This document shows, piece after piece, positions 7,018 to 14,882 of a stretch of DNA of 31,830 bases. The first letter of the stretch is position 1. The number at the start of each line of letters is the position of its first letter. A program made the translations under genes and the position numbers. A model generated the notes under the pieces. That model saw only the letters and a program-made list of their open reading frames with translations, made no database searches and had not been told where the DNA came from. Origin of the DNA: Armatimonadota bacterium (lineage in GTDB: Bacteria; Sysuimicrobiota; Sysuimicrobiia; Sysuimicrobiales; Kaftiobacteriaceae); contig JAIBHM010000007.1 in the NCBI GenBank assembly GCA_020028535.1, forward strand, positions 1 to 31,830, read 5' to 3'.

Positions 7018-8381
7018 TCAACCGGCAGCCCTCGGTCTCCGCCACGATGCTGCGGTACCTGGCCACAGCCAGCAAGCATCGCACGATGTACCCGCCCGCT
7101 CACCCGATCGTGCGCAGGGCGATGGAAGACCTCGTTCAGGTCACAGACCTGCTGCTGCGCGACCGCGAAGCCGTCACCTTCCAGATCTACGAGGACACGT
7201 TCTTCCTCGACAACGTCATGCTGCCCGAGGAAAGCCTGCGCAATGCGGCCCTGCTCACCACCTGCCTGGAGCGTGACGTGGGGATGTTCCAGTTCCGCAA
7301 GGGCATCACGGCCCAGGAAATCGACGCCTTCATCAGCCTCATCCTCACCCCGCCGCAAACGGTGCGGGCGGCCGGTGGGCCGGCCGCGGTGTTGAAGGCG
7401 CACAGCGCGGCCCACATCGCGGTGGAACCGCCCCGCACGTCCCGGCCCACCGACATCGAAATCGAGGTGGACCCCAGCAACGCGTACGAGGCAGGCCACA
7501 CGGTGGCGCAAGCACTTCGCGTCCAGGCCGTGCGGCGGCAGCCGCTGGACATGAAGAAGGCGCGGGTGTTCCTCAACGCGGCGATTGAAGTCGTGCTGGA
7601 TAACCGGTTCTCCCTGCTCGGGTTGATGGCCAACCGCGACTATGATGAGGCCAGCAGCTACCACGCGGTGAACGTCTCGATCCTCGCGTTGCTGGTCGGC
7701 ACCCGGCTGGGGCTGACCCACGACCAGCTGATGGTGCTGGGCATGAGCGCGCTGCTCCACGACATCGGCAAAGTCCGTGTGCCGCCGCAGCTCCTGAATC
7801 GCGCGACAGAATTGACATCCGAAGACCAGGCGCAACTGCACCGCCATCCCGTGCACGGCGCGAGCATCCTGCGCGATATGGAAGGCCTGGGCCGCGTCGC
7901 CGCGGTCGTCGCGCTGGAGCACCATGCACACCACGATCTCTCGGGGTATCCTCGCCTGCGGGACAAAGAACGCCCGAATGCCTTCTCCCGCATCGTCGCG
8001 GTGGTCGACTCGTATGACACGGTGACGTCGGCGCGGCACGGCACGGCGCGGCCACTCCGGGCGGAGCTCGCCATGAAGTGGATCGGCGCAGGACTGGGCA
8101 CGATCTTCGATCCTGTTGCGGGGAAGGTCTTTCTCCGCATGATGGGGCTCTATCCGGCGGGCAGTATCGTTGAGCTGAGTAACGGCGCGCTGGCGGTGGT
8201 GCAGCGTCCGTCGGAACAGTTTGTCGACCGGCCTGTCGTGCGCGTCGTGCGCGACGGCCGCCTGGAAGAGGTCTTCGATCTCGCGGCCGAAACGTCACTG
8301 TCGATTACCAACGGGATGGACTCCGAGGACGCTGGCATCGACGTCACCGCACTGCTGGCCGAGCAGCCGCCTGCGGCGTAA
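7014..8381 (+). CDS. HD-GYP domain protein (putative c-di-GMP phosphodiesterase or variant)
   Basis: Predicted 455 residues. The N-terminal ~115 residues (KHRTMYPPAHPIVRRAMEDL, VTFQIYEDTFFLDNVMLPEE, GMFQFRKGITAQEIDAF) look paralogous to the upstream protein's N-terminus. The HD-GYP domain spans ~200-370, with H217 (YHAVN), the HD pair 249-250 in LLHDIGKV, and H-H-A-H-H-D-L-S-G-Y-P at 303-313. The family usually has H-H-E-R-x-D-G-x-G-Y-P, so the Glu, Arg and DG Gly positions differ while GYP is kept. The metal ligands seem present, but activity on c-di-GMP is uncertain. A small C-terminal beta region (~380-430, GSIVELSNGALAVV) is often seen after such domains. Start codon overlap with the HEAT gene shows coupling. 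A strong hairpin terminator follows the stop directly. Confidence 0.9.
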   Translation: MINRQPSVSATMLRYLATASKHRTMYPPAHPIVRRAMEDLVQVTDLLLRDREAVTFQIYEDTFFLDNVMLPEESLRNAALLTTCLERDVGMFQFRKGITAQEIDAFISLILTPPQTVRAAGGPAAVLKAHSAAHIAVEPPRTSRPTDIEIEVDPSNAYEAGHTVAQALRVQAVRRQPLDMKKARVFLNAAIEVVLDNRFSLLGLMANRDYDEASSYHAVNVSILALLVGTRLGLTHDQLMVLGMSALLHDIGKVRVPPQLLNRATELTSEDQAQLHRHPVHGASILRDMEGLGRVAAVVALEHHAHHDLSGYPRLRDKERPNAFSRIVAVVDSYDTVTSARHGTARPLRAELAMKWIGAGLGTIFDPVAGKVFLRMMGLYPAGSIVELSNGALAVVQRPSEQFVDRPVVRVVRDGRLEEVFDLAAETSLSITNGMDSEDAGIDVTALLAEQPPAA

Positions 8382-8382
8382 G

Positions 8383-8424
8383 AAAACAAGAGGCGGCCTC
8401 ATGTTCAGGGCCGTCTCCTGTTTT
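8383..8424. terminator. Bidirectional intrinsic terminator
   Basis: AAAACAAGAGGCGGCC (8383-8398) pairs with GGCCGTCTCCTGTTTT (8409-8424) over 16 positions, with one A-C mismatch and one G-U pair around a 10-nt loop. The arms end in A-run and T-run, so the structure can stop transcription from both sides: the HD-GYP gene on plus and the decapeptide ORF on minus. Confidence 0.85.
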
Positions 8425-8452
8425 CAACGCAGCGAGATTCTGCGTCTGGCTA

Positions 8453-8485
8453 TTACTTCTTCTTCTTGCCCTTCTTCTTAGCCAT
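8453..8485 (-). CDS. Lysine-rich decapeptide ORF
   Basis: On the minus strand an 11-codon frame runs from ATG 8485 to TAA 8453 and encodes MAKKKGKKKK. A GGGAGGG ribosome-binding sequence sits 5 nt before the ATG, and a strong bidirectional terminator (8383-8424) lies shortly downstream. A start signal and a terminator around so short a frame suggest a genuine tiny transcription unit. Similar short Lys-only peptides are sometimes annotated in GC-rich bacteria. The function is unknown; binding to nucleic acid or the ribosome would be a guess from charge. Low complexity makes chance a real alternative. Confidence 0.4.
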   Translation of the reverse strand: MAKKKGKKKK

Positions 8486-8618
8486 CGGCACCCTCCCTCG
8501 TGCGCTCCCGCGCGGAAAATGGACGGCCTTTTGCCGTCGCGCACAATAGTTCGCCACCATATATAGTTCTCCTCCTGCGGTCCACCACAATTTTTGGGGG
8601 GGCAGTGTAGGAAGGAGG

Positions 8619-8847
8619 TCAAGTACGGGGGCGCACGTGACCGGTGTGACGCGCCCGCCGGGGGCGCGTGGTACCGCCCTTTGACATGCGGATGGTATCG
8701 TCCGACTGATCTCCGCCGATGGGCAGGATGACATGACCCCGCACGTCAACGCGGACGCTTTCCCGGTTCCATGCCCGCGAGCGGAGCGGCGACCATGAGG
8801 CGATCGCCTTGACGTAAGATGTTCACAGGAACTTGCTGCTTCGCCAT
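8619..8847 (-). pseudogene. Hsp20-like (alpha-crystallin N-terminal part) remnant, frameshifted
   Basis: From ATG 8847 (AGGAGA ribosome-binding site 7 nt upstream) the frame reads MAKQQVPVNILRQGDRLMVA then APLAGMEP and soon stops. Removing one G from a GGG run just after the MEP codons restores ESVRVDVRGHVILPIGGD, which continues open to 8619. VNIL-x-DRLMVAAPLAGMEPE-VRVDVRGH matches the start of small heat-shock proteins of the Hsp20 family. The rest of the alpha-crystallin domain is absent; the restored frame ends in an unrelated Arg-rich tail. I therefore call it a truncated, frameshifted remnant. The remaining sequence between 8486 and 8954 holds no other gene that I can support. Confidence 0.5.
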
Positions 8848-8954
8848 CGCGTTTCTCCTCTATCTCCGGCGCTGCCGATGTTTTTCCCCTCTGGGGACCG
8901 CCGCGGCCTGTGGAAGGATGACCAGGGAAACAGCCGAAGGAGGAAGACAACGTC

Positions 8955-10859
8955 ATGCGGGTCGTCCTGCTCATCTCGCTCCTGATCGCGCTCATCGCCA
9001 CAGCGCTGCAGCCCGTCGCCCACGGCCAGGCCGCCGATGACGTCGCGGGCCATTGGGCCGAAGAACGCATCTCGGTGCTGGTGCGCCGCGGCATCGCGCC
9101 GCGCTTCCCCGATCTCTCGTTTCGACCGCAGGACCAGTTGTCTCGCGCCGAATACGTGCGCTGGCTCATCACCGCGATCGGCCTGGAGGTACGCCCCGTC
9201 GTGACTCCGTCCTTCGTGGACGTGCTGGCCTCCCACCCGGCGGCGCCGTTCATCGAGACGGCCGTCGGCCAGGGAATCATCCCCCGTGCTCTATCCTTTC
9301 TGCCCGACGTTCCGGTGACCCGCATCGACGCTGTCGGCATGGCGGTACGGGCCATCGGCTATACCTTTGAGGCCACGGTGTTCGCCATGCAGCCGCTGCC
9401 GTTCGAGGACGCTGCGACGCTGCCTGATCCGGTGCGCGGCATGATCGCGGTCGCGCAGCTCACCGAACCGGCGCTGCTGCGTGAACCGGCCGCGGCCGCG
9501 TTCCGGCCGCAGGAGCCGATGACGCGGGGGGAAGGGGCGAGTCTGGTCGGCGGGGTCCTCCTCGCGGTCGAGAACGGCCTCTTGCTGCACAGCACCACGC
9601 CGGTGGCGGGCGGTGTGAACCTGGTCATCGAGAAGCGTGGCGTGCTCCGCATGCCGGCGCTGTGGCGCGTCCAGGTCGGCGCATTCACGTCGGAGGCGAA
9701 CGCGGAGCGTCTCGCGTCGCGGATGCGCGAGCGCGGGATGCCGGCAGTGGTGGATTTCCAAGATGGGTTCCACAAGGTCCGCGTCGGCAGTTTCTCCACG
9801 TCCGCGGAGGCCACCGCGGCCAAGGAACAACTGGGCCGGGAAGGCTACCCCACGTTTGTGGTGCAGACCCTGCGCTCGTTTGAATCAATCGCGGGTCCCT
9901 CACGCGAAGCCGCATTGTTGGTGGATCCCGCCTTAGGAGTGACGATCGCGCCCGCCCTCGGAGACGGCGGACGGATGCGACCGCAGCGCACGAGCGCGAT
10001 CTCCCGACGCACCCGAGCGCTCGCCGCCACCAACGGCGGGTTCTTCGCCGCCTCGGGTGATCCACTCGGCTGCTTGATGATCGCGGGCGAAGTCCTCAGC
10101 GAACCCGATCCGTTCCGCTCGTGTGCGGGCATCACCCGCGAGGGAACCGTCGTCTTCGATCGGGTGACGGGCGAGCTCCTGGTCATTGCGGGCGAAGCGT
10201 CGGGACGCATTGACGGCATCAACCGCTTGCGACGAGCCGATGAGCTCATCCTGTACCGTCCCCTGTACGAGGGGACCACACGCACCAACACCTTTGGCGT
10301 GGAGGCCGTCGTGGTCAACGGCGTCGTGACACAGGTGCGGGACCAGCGCGGCAACACACCGATCCCCCGCGACGGTCTGGTCCTCTCCGGCCACGGGCGT
10401 GCCCGCCAGTGGATCCTCAGCACCCTGCAGCCCGGCGCACATGTTGTCGTGCATACGGAATTCGTCTCGCCCTCCGGCGATGCGCGCTGGCAGCAGGTGA
10501 TCCACGCCGTCGGCGGCGGGCCGCGCCTCCTGCGCGCCGGTCAGTTCGTCGGCGGCGAGGGGTTCCTCCCCTCGTTTACCGACCGGCGCCATCCGCGCAC
10601 GGCGCTCGGCGTGCTCGAGGATGGCCGTATTGTGCTGCTGGTGGTGGACGGCCGGCAGCCCACGCACAGCCTGGGGATGACGCTGTTCGAGCTGGCGGTG
10701 GCGCTGCGGCGGCTTGGCGCGGTGGAGGCGATCAACCTCGACGGCGGCGGCTCGTCGACGCTGGTCGTGGGGGGTCGCGTGGTGAATCTGCCTTCGGATG
10801 AAACGGGCGAACGGCCTGTAGCGGACGCCCTGGTGGTGGTCCCCGCTCAGGGACCCTGA
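8955..10859 (+). CDS. Secreted SLH-SPOR-phosphodiester glycosidase protein
   Basis: Predicted 634 residues. Residues 1-25 are a signal peptide (MRVVLLISLLIALIATALQP, cleavage near HGQA). S-layer homology repeats follow at ~28-76 (AGHWAEERISVLVRRGI, then FRPQDQLSRAEYVRWL), ~84-136 and ~145-205, expected to anchor it to the cell wall or outer layer. A SPOR domain lies at ~230-305 (LWRVQVGAFTSEANAERLA, VRVGSFSTSAEATAAKEQLG), a fold that binds denuded peptidoglycan. The C-terminal ~350-630 is a NAGPA/DUF2233 phosphodiester glycosidase domain with ALAATNGGFFAASGDPLG, FTDRRHPRTALGVLEDG and AINLDGGGSSTLVV. I infer hydrolysis of a sugar-phosphodiester bond at the cell surface; the substrate is unknown. 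An AAGGAGGAAG ribosome-binding site precedes the ATG. Its 3' end overlaps the convergent mocA gene by 13 nt. Confidence 0.92.
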   Translation: MRVVLLISLLIALIATALQPVAHGQAADDVAGHWAEERISVLVRRGIAPRFPDLSFRPQDQLSRAEYVRWLITAIGLEVRPVVTPSFVDVLASHPAAPFIETAVGQGIIPRALSFLPDVPVTRIDAVGMAVRAIGYTFEATVFAMQPLPFEDAATLPDPVRGMIAVAQLTEPALLREPAAAAFRPQEPMTRGEGASLVGGVLLAVENGLLLHSTTPVAGGVNLVIEKRGVLRMPALWRVQVGAFTSEANAERLASRMRERGMPAVVDFQDGFHKVRVGSFSTSAEATAAKEQLGREGYPTFVVQTLRSFESIAGPSREAALLVDPALGVTIAPALGDGGRMRPQRTSAISRRTRALAATNGGFFAASGDPLGCLMIAGEVLSEPDPFRSCAGITREGTVVFDRVTGELLVIAGEASGRIDGINRLRRADELILYRPLYEGTTRTNTFGVEAVVVNGVVTQVRDQRGNTPIPRDGLVLSGHGRARQWILSTLQPGAHVVVHTEFVSPSGDARWQQVIHAVGGGPRLLRAGQFVGGEGFLPSFTDRRHPRTALGVLEDGRIVLLVVDGRQPTHSLGMTLFELAVALRRLGAVEAINLDGGGSSTLVVGGRVVNLPSDETGERPVADALVVVPAQGP

Positions 10860-11527
10860 AGGCCCGCGACGTCCTCAGGCAGATCGATGTCGAGCGCGGC
10901 CTGCGGTGTGATCTCCACCGCCCCGACCTCACCCGGATGTGTTTCCATGACCGCTCGCGCGCCCTGGTCGCCTTCCAGCAATAACAGCTCCACGAACAGG
11001 GCGCGGTCGAAGAGCGTGGGTGCGCCCAGCACCGGACCGTAGCGGCAGGCCACGATCCGCTTCCCCGTGTGCGTATAGGCATCGATCAGCCGGCGCACGA
11101 TCCTCATATCGATGCGTGGCTGATCCGCCAGCATGATGACCGCAGCCTCGGCCTGATGGGCAAGGGCGCGGATCCCGGCGCGGATCGAGCTGCTCATACC
11201 CTGCTCGTAGTCAGGGTTGAGCACCTCTCGCGCGGACGTTCCCTGCACCAGCGGCCCGTAGTGCTGCCGGTCGGCGCCGAGCACCACGAGGACGTCGACA
11301 CAGCCTGCATCGATTGCCGCGTCGATGGCCCGGCGCAGCAGCGGCACACCCTGGTACGCAATCAGCAGCTTGGGGCGACCGAGGCGGCGGCTCCCGCCCG
11401 CGGCGAGGATAATCGCGGCCACGCGCCGGAGGACCTGACGGCGGCGCGGCGCGGAGGCCGGCCGGCGGGTTCGGCGCCTGGTATGCTTGCGAGATCGGCC
11501 TGCGGCCGAGTGTCCGCGCTTCGCCAT
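10847..11527 (-). CDS. mocA: MocA-type molybdenum cofactor nucleotidyltransferase
   Basis: Predicted 226 residues. After a basic N-terminal tail of about 35 residues (RSRKHTRRRTRRP), the domain starts VAAIILAAGGSRRLGRPK. This is the NTP-binding signature of MobA/MocA-like transferases, followed by LGADRQHYGPL, NPDYEQGMSSSIRAG and IMLADQPRID (metal-binding Asp). MocA makes molybdopterin cytosine dinucleotide, the cofactor form of xanthine/CO dehydrogenase-type enzymes. As the last gene of the cox operon it probably supplies that cofactor. The start could instead be the GTG of VAAIIL; the ATG at 11527 lies 27 nt after the xdhC stop with no clear ribosome-binding site. The family is clear, but cytidylyl rather than guanylyl specificity is inferred from context. 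Confidence 0.88.
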   Translation of the reverse strand: MAKRGHSAAGRSRKHTRRRTRRPASAPRRRQVLRRVAAIILAAGGSRRLGRPKLLIAYQGVPLLRRAIDAAIDAGCVDVLVVLGADRQHYGPLVQGTSAREVLNPDYEQGMSSSIRAGIRALAHQAEAAVIMLADQPRIDMRIVRRLIDAYTHTGKRIVACRYGPVLGAPTLFDRALFVELLLLEGDQGARAVMETHPGEVGAVEITPQAALDIDLPEDVAGLQGP

Positions 11528-11553
11528 AAGGTCACACGCTGTTCCGCAGGCGG

Positions 11554-12675
11554 CTAGCGCGCGACCGGTTTCTGGGATTCGTGGATTGGACCTTTGCGCG
11601 CACGGAGGAATCCGCCCTGGCGTCCCGACTCGACGGCTTGAATCTCGCCGAGCACAGCCAGCGCGATGGTTTCCGGTCCTTCGCCGCCGACATCCAGTCC
11701 CAGGGGTCCGAAGATCCGGGCGCGTTCGGCGTCCGTCACGGCGACGCCGTCCCGCAGTAACTCGTCCAGAATTTTCTCCGTGCGAGTCCGCGGGCCGAGC
11801 ATACCGATGTAGCGCACCGGCGTGGCGAGAAATCCACGGAGCAGATCGCGGTCATGGAGGTAGTTATGGGTCATCACGACGACGTACGTGCGGTCGTCGA
11901 GGGGAACGCTCCGCGCCGCGTCGGCAGGGTCCGCGCGCACAAACTGCCGCGCCCCCGGGAAGCGCTCGGAGGAGAGGAAGCGCTCGCGCTGATCCACCAC
12001 GAGCACGCGCCAGCCGAGCGACGAGGCGAACTGCACCACCGGGATCGCGTCGTGCCCGGCGCCGCAGACGATGAGGCGGACAGGGGGACGGATGGCCTCG
12101 GCGAAAACGCGCACGTCACCATCGCGCGAGGGCAGCGCGAGGATGCGGGATGCTCCCTCGGTCAGCGCGGCACCCGCAGCCCGCGCAGCGCGATCATCCA
12201 GCGCAGCATCACCGAGCGACTCCTCGGTCTTCCCGCCCGGGCGCACCGCCATCCACCGTCCCGCGCGTGGCCCGTCCAGCACCTTCACCAGAGCCACGGT
12301 CTGCTCCGCGTCGACCGCCTCCTGGAGGATGCGCAGCTGCCGCGAGGCGGCATCCAGCGGCTCCACGAACAGATCGACCGCGCCGTTGCAGCCCAGGCCC
12401 AATCCCCACACCGCGTCGTCGTCCGCGGTGAGGTCGTATGTTACGAACCGCGCCTGTCCCGACGCCATGACGTCATCCGCGACGACCATGACATCGCTCT
12501 CCAGGCAGCCGCCGCTGATGTTTCCGACCATCTGCTGTGAGGCAGTCAGCAGCAACCGCGCGCCCTCGCGGCGGTAGGTGGAGCCGCGGACCGACACGAT
12601 CGTCGCCAGCGCCATGCGCTCGCCCCGTGCCGCAAACGCATCCACCGCACTGAGAATATCCTTGAGCTCTTTCAT
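11554..12675 (-). CDS. XdhC/CoxI family maturation protein
   Basis: Predicted 373 residues from ATG 12675, chosen for the GAGGAGGG ribosome-binding site; longer frames upstream overlap coxE. The N-terminal XdhC_CoxI domain has GERMALATIVSVRGSTYRRE and GNISGGCLESD (~51-61). The C-terminal XdhC Rossmann domain (~195 on) has LIVCGAGHDAIPVVQFAS, VVMTHNYLHD and YIGMLGPRTRTE. XdhC binds Moco, protects it and helps insert it in sulfurated form into xanthine dehydrogenase-type apoenzymes. In cox clusters such genes are called coxF or coxI. It lies 11 nt after coxE and 27 nt before mocA. The full two-domain length contrasts with the YHS-tailed paralogue at 15330. Confidence 0.92.
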   Translation of the reverse strand: MKELKDILSAVDAFAARGERMALATIVSVRGSTYRREGARLLLTASQQMVGNISGGCLESDVMVVADDVMASGQARFVTYDLTADDDAVWGLGLGCNGAVDLFVEPLDAASRQLRILQEAVDAEQTVALVKVLDGPRAGRWMAVRPGGKTEESLGDAALDDRAARAAGAALTEGASRILALPSRDGDVRVFAEAIRPPVRLIVCGAGHDAIPVVQFASSLGWRVLVVDQRERFLSSERFPGARQFVRADPADAARSVPLDDRTYVVVMTHNYLHDRDLLRGFLATPVRYIGMLGPRTRTEKILDELLRDGVAVTDAERARIFGPLGLDVGGEGPETIALAVLGEIQAVESGRQGGFLRARKGPIHESQKPVAR

Positions 12676-12686
12676 GGCCCTCCTCG

Positions 12687-13832
12687 TTACTTCTGCCGCG
12701 CCGCGAGGTGGCGTTCCAATTGGCGCAGGCTCTCCAGATTGTGCGCCGAGGCAAAGATATCGACGTAGGGCAGCGCCGCCCGCATTCCCTGGCAGATGGG
12801 TTCGTAGCCCGGGCTGCCGAGCAGCGGGTTCAGCCAGATGACGCGGCCGGCCCGACGCTGCAGTTCCACCATCGCACGCTCCAACACCTCGATGTCGCCG
12901 GTATCCCACCCATCGCTGATCACAATGACGACCGTCCGCGGCGTCAGCATGGCCCCGCCGTACCGGTTCAGGAAAACGCGCAGACTCGCGCCGATCTTCG
13001 TGCCGCCGGACCAGTCGGGGACCTGCTTCGCCACTTCGTCCAGCGCCTGGCGCAGATCGTCCTCAGACATCGCCTCCGTGATCCGCGTCAGCGACGTGCT
13101 GAACACCAGCGTCTCCACCTGCCCCAGGGCGTGCTGCAGCGCGTAAATGAACTGGATGAGGAAGCGGCTGTAGAGGTCCATGGAGCCGCTCACGTCGGCC
13201 AGCAAGACGACCCGCGTTTTCTGGATCTTGCGGCGGCGGTAGGCCAGGTCGATGATCTCGCCGCCACGACGCAGGCTGTGGCGAATCGTGCGCCGCAGAT
13301 CGATGCGCCGGCTGCGCTGGGTGGCGCGGGTGCGCCGGCTCAGTCGGGTCGCCACACGGCGGGCGATCGCGATCACCAGTCGCGTCACCTCGTTGAGCTC
13401 TTCCGCCGTAAAGGCGCTGAAGTCTTTCTGCGTGAGGGTCTCGATGGGGCTGTAGGCCGGCATCGGTTCCTCGCCCTGCGCCTGCAGCGCCTCGTCCAGC
13501 CATTCCATCAGGGCCGGCGGGGGCGCCTGCCCGTCCCCCGCATTCTCCAACGGCTGCGGCGTCTGTGGACCGTGGTCGCCGGCTTCCTGCGGTGGATTCC
13601 AGAAGTCCTCGAAGACGAGATCGAAGAGGGCAAGGTCGTCTTTGCGCGAGGTCAGAACGGTCCGCAGCGCGAGGTAGCACTCCCGGCGGTCGGAGACGTC
13701 CACGGACGAAAGCGCGCGCAGGGCATCGACCGCCTCTTTCGGGCCGACGGCGAGGCCGCGCGCCCGGAGCCTCCGGCAGAACGCCACGACGTGCGCGGTG
13801 AGATCTCCGAAGGGTCGGGAGACGACGTTCAT
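12687..13832 (-). CDS. coxE: CoxE, VWA domain protein
   Basis: Predicted 381 residues. The protein has the CoxE layout: a helical N-terminal part (FCRRLRARGLAVGPKEAVDA), a Pro/Gln-rich acidic linker and a basic region with RTIRHSLRRGGEIIDLAYRR. The von Willebrand factor A domain begins VVLLADVSGSMDLYSRF, with the MIDAS residues D-x-S-x-S at 213-217, and continues to WSGGTKIGASLRVFL and VVIVISDGWDTGD. In Oligotropha CoxE works with the CoxD ATPase and is required to introduce copper during maturation of the Mo-Cu centre. The start overlaps the coxD stop as ATGA, consistent with a CoxD-CoxE complex made in step. Confidence 0.93.
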   Translation of the reverse strand: MNVVSRPFGDLTAHVVAFCRRLRARGLAVGPKEAVDALRALSSVDVSDRRECYLALRTVLTSRKDDLALFDLVFEDFWNPPQEAGDHGPQTPQPLENAGDGQAPPPALMEWLDEALQAQGEEPMPAYSPIETLTQKDFSAFTAEELNEVTRLVIAIARRVATRLSRRTRATQRSRRIDLRRTIRHSLRRGGEIIDLAYRRRKIQKTRVVLLADVSGSMDLYSRFLIQFIYALQHALGQVETLVFSTSLTRITEAMSEDDLRQALDEVAKQVPDWSGGTKIGASLRVFLNRYGGAMLTPRTVVIVISDGWDTGDIEVLERAMVELQRRAGRVIWLNPLLGSPGYEPICQGMRAALPYVDIFASAHNLESLRQLERHLAARQK

Positions 13833-14779
13833 CGCCGGGGCATCACCCGCTCGGCGACGCGGTCAATCGTCTGCTGGCTCCACGGCCGCGGCTCACGCGA
13901 GGTCTCCTCCACCCCGCGCAGCAAGTGGTCCAGCCACTGCGTGCGGATGCGCTCCGCATCTTCCCGCTGCTTGAACAGCACGCCCAGCGTCTGCTCCACA
14001 GCCTCCTGGTCGAGGTGATCGCGATGCAGCGCGATGAGCGCCGCGCTCCAGTCGAGCGTCTCCGCGATGCCCGGCGTCTTGTCCAGTTTTGCCCGGCGGA
14101 CGAACTGCATGAAGGCGGCGATCTGCTGGGCGAGCTCGCCGTTGATGCCCGGCACCTTACGGCGCACGATCGCGAGCTCCTTCTCAAAGACAGGATAGTC
14201 GATCCACAGATACAGACAGCGCCGGCGGAGCGCGTCGCCGAGCTCCCGGGTGCGGTTGCTGGTGAGCACGACGTAGGGGACATGCTGCGCCGTGATCGTG
14301 CCGATCTCGGGGATGGTCACCTGCCAGTCGGACAGGACCTCGAGCAGGAACGCCTCCCACTCCTCATCGGCACGATCCGTTTCGTCGATCAAGAGCACGG
14401 GTGCCTTGTGATGCGTGATCGCTGCGAGCAATGGCCGCTTCAGTAGGAACGGCTCGCTGAAGATCTCGCGCTCCCTGACCTCGAGCGGAATGTCGCTGTG
14501 CTCTTGCAGACGGATGTGCAGGAGCTGGCGCTGGTAGTTCCACTCATACAGCGAGGTGGTCGCATCCAGTCCCTCGTAGCACTGCAGGCGGATGAGGTCG
14601 GTGTCGAGGGCGCGGGCCATGACCTTCGCGACTTCGGTCTTGCCGACGCCGGCGGCTCCCTCGATCAGCAGGGGCTTGCGCAGCTGAATGGCCAGGTAGA
14701 CCGACGTGGCCAGGGTCTGGTCCGCAACATACCCCTGGGCGTCAAGCATCGATTGAATGCGTGTGATCTCAGGATGCAT
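13829..14779 (-). CDS. coxD: CoxD, MoxR-family AAA+ ATPase
   Basis: Predicted 316 residues from ATG 14779, which follows GGGGGAGA; the ATG at 14812 has no ribosome-binding site. Walker A is GAAGVGKT at 41-48, Walker B is VLLIDETDRAD at ~128-138, and the sensor region has VLTSNRTRELGDALRRRCLY. Along with the insert CYEGLDATTSLYEWNYQRQL, these are typical of the MoxR/CoxD family. Family knowledge: CoxD is a chaperone-like ATPase needed for sulfuration of the molybdenum in CO dehydrogenase, and MoxR ATPases pair with VWA proteins such as CoxE, encoded next with an ATGA overlap. It lies 104 nt downstream of the second coxG. Confidence 0.94.
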   Translation of the reverse strand: MHPEITRIQSMLDAQGYVADQTLATSVYLAIQLRKPLLIEGAAGVGKTEVAKVMARALDTDLIRLQCYEGLDATTSLYEWNYQRQLLHIRLQEHSDIPLEVREREIFSEPFLLKRPLLAAITHHKAPVLLIDETDRADEEWEAFLLEVLSDWQVTIPEIGTITAQHVPYVVLTSNRTRELGDALRRRCLYLWIDYPVFEKELAIVRRKVPGINGELAQQIAAFMQFVRRAKLDKTPGIAETLDWSAALIALHRDHLDQEAVEQTLGVLFKQREDAERIRTQWLDHLLRGVEETSREPRPWSQQTIDRVAERVMPRR

Positions 14780-14882
14780 TGTCAGCTGGTCTCCCCCATT
14801 GACATCAATCATACGGGAACAAGGAACACCCGAACAAGGGATGGCCGCTCATGCGGACCGGGAATGCTCGGAAGGATCGTGC

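Noticed and set aside
8453..9355. 300-codon minus-strand frame over the SLH protein start
   Set aside because: It has no family features, low-complexity Ser/Arg/Thr content, and lies antisense to the signal peptide and SLH repeats of the real gene; only its last 11 codons have a start signal of their own.
12708..14018. 436-codon plus-strand frame antisense to coxE and coxD
   Set aside because: It mirrors two well-supported genes and has no recognisable motif.
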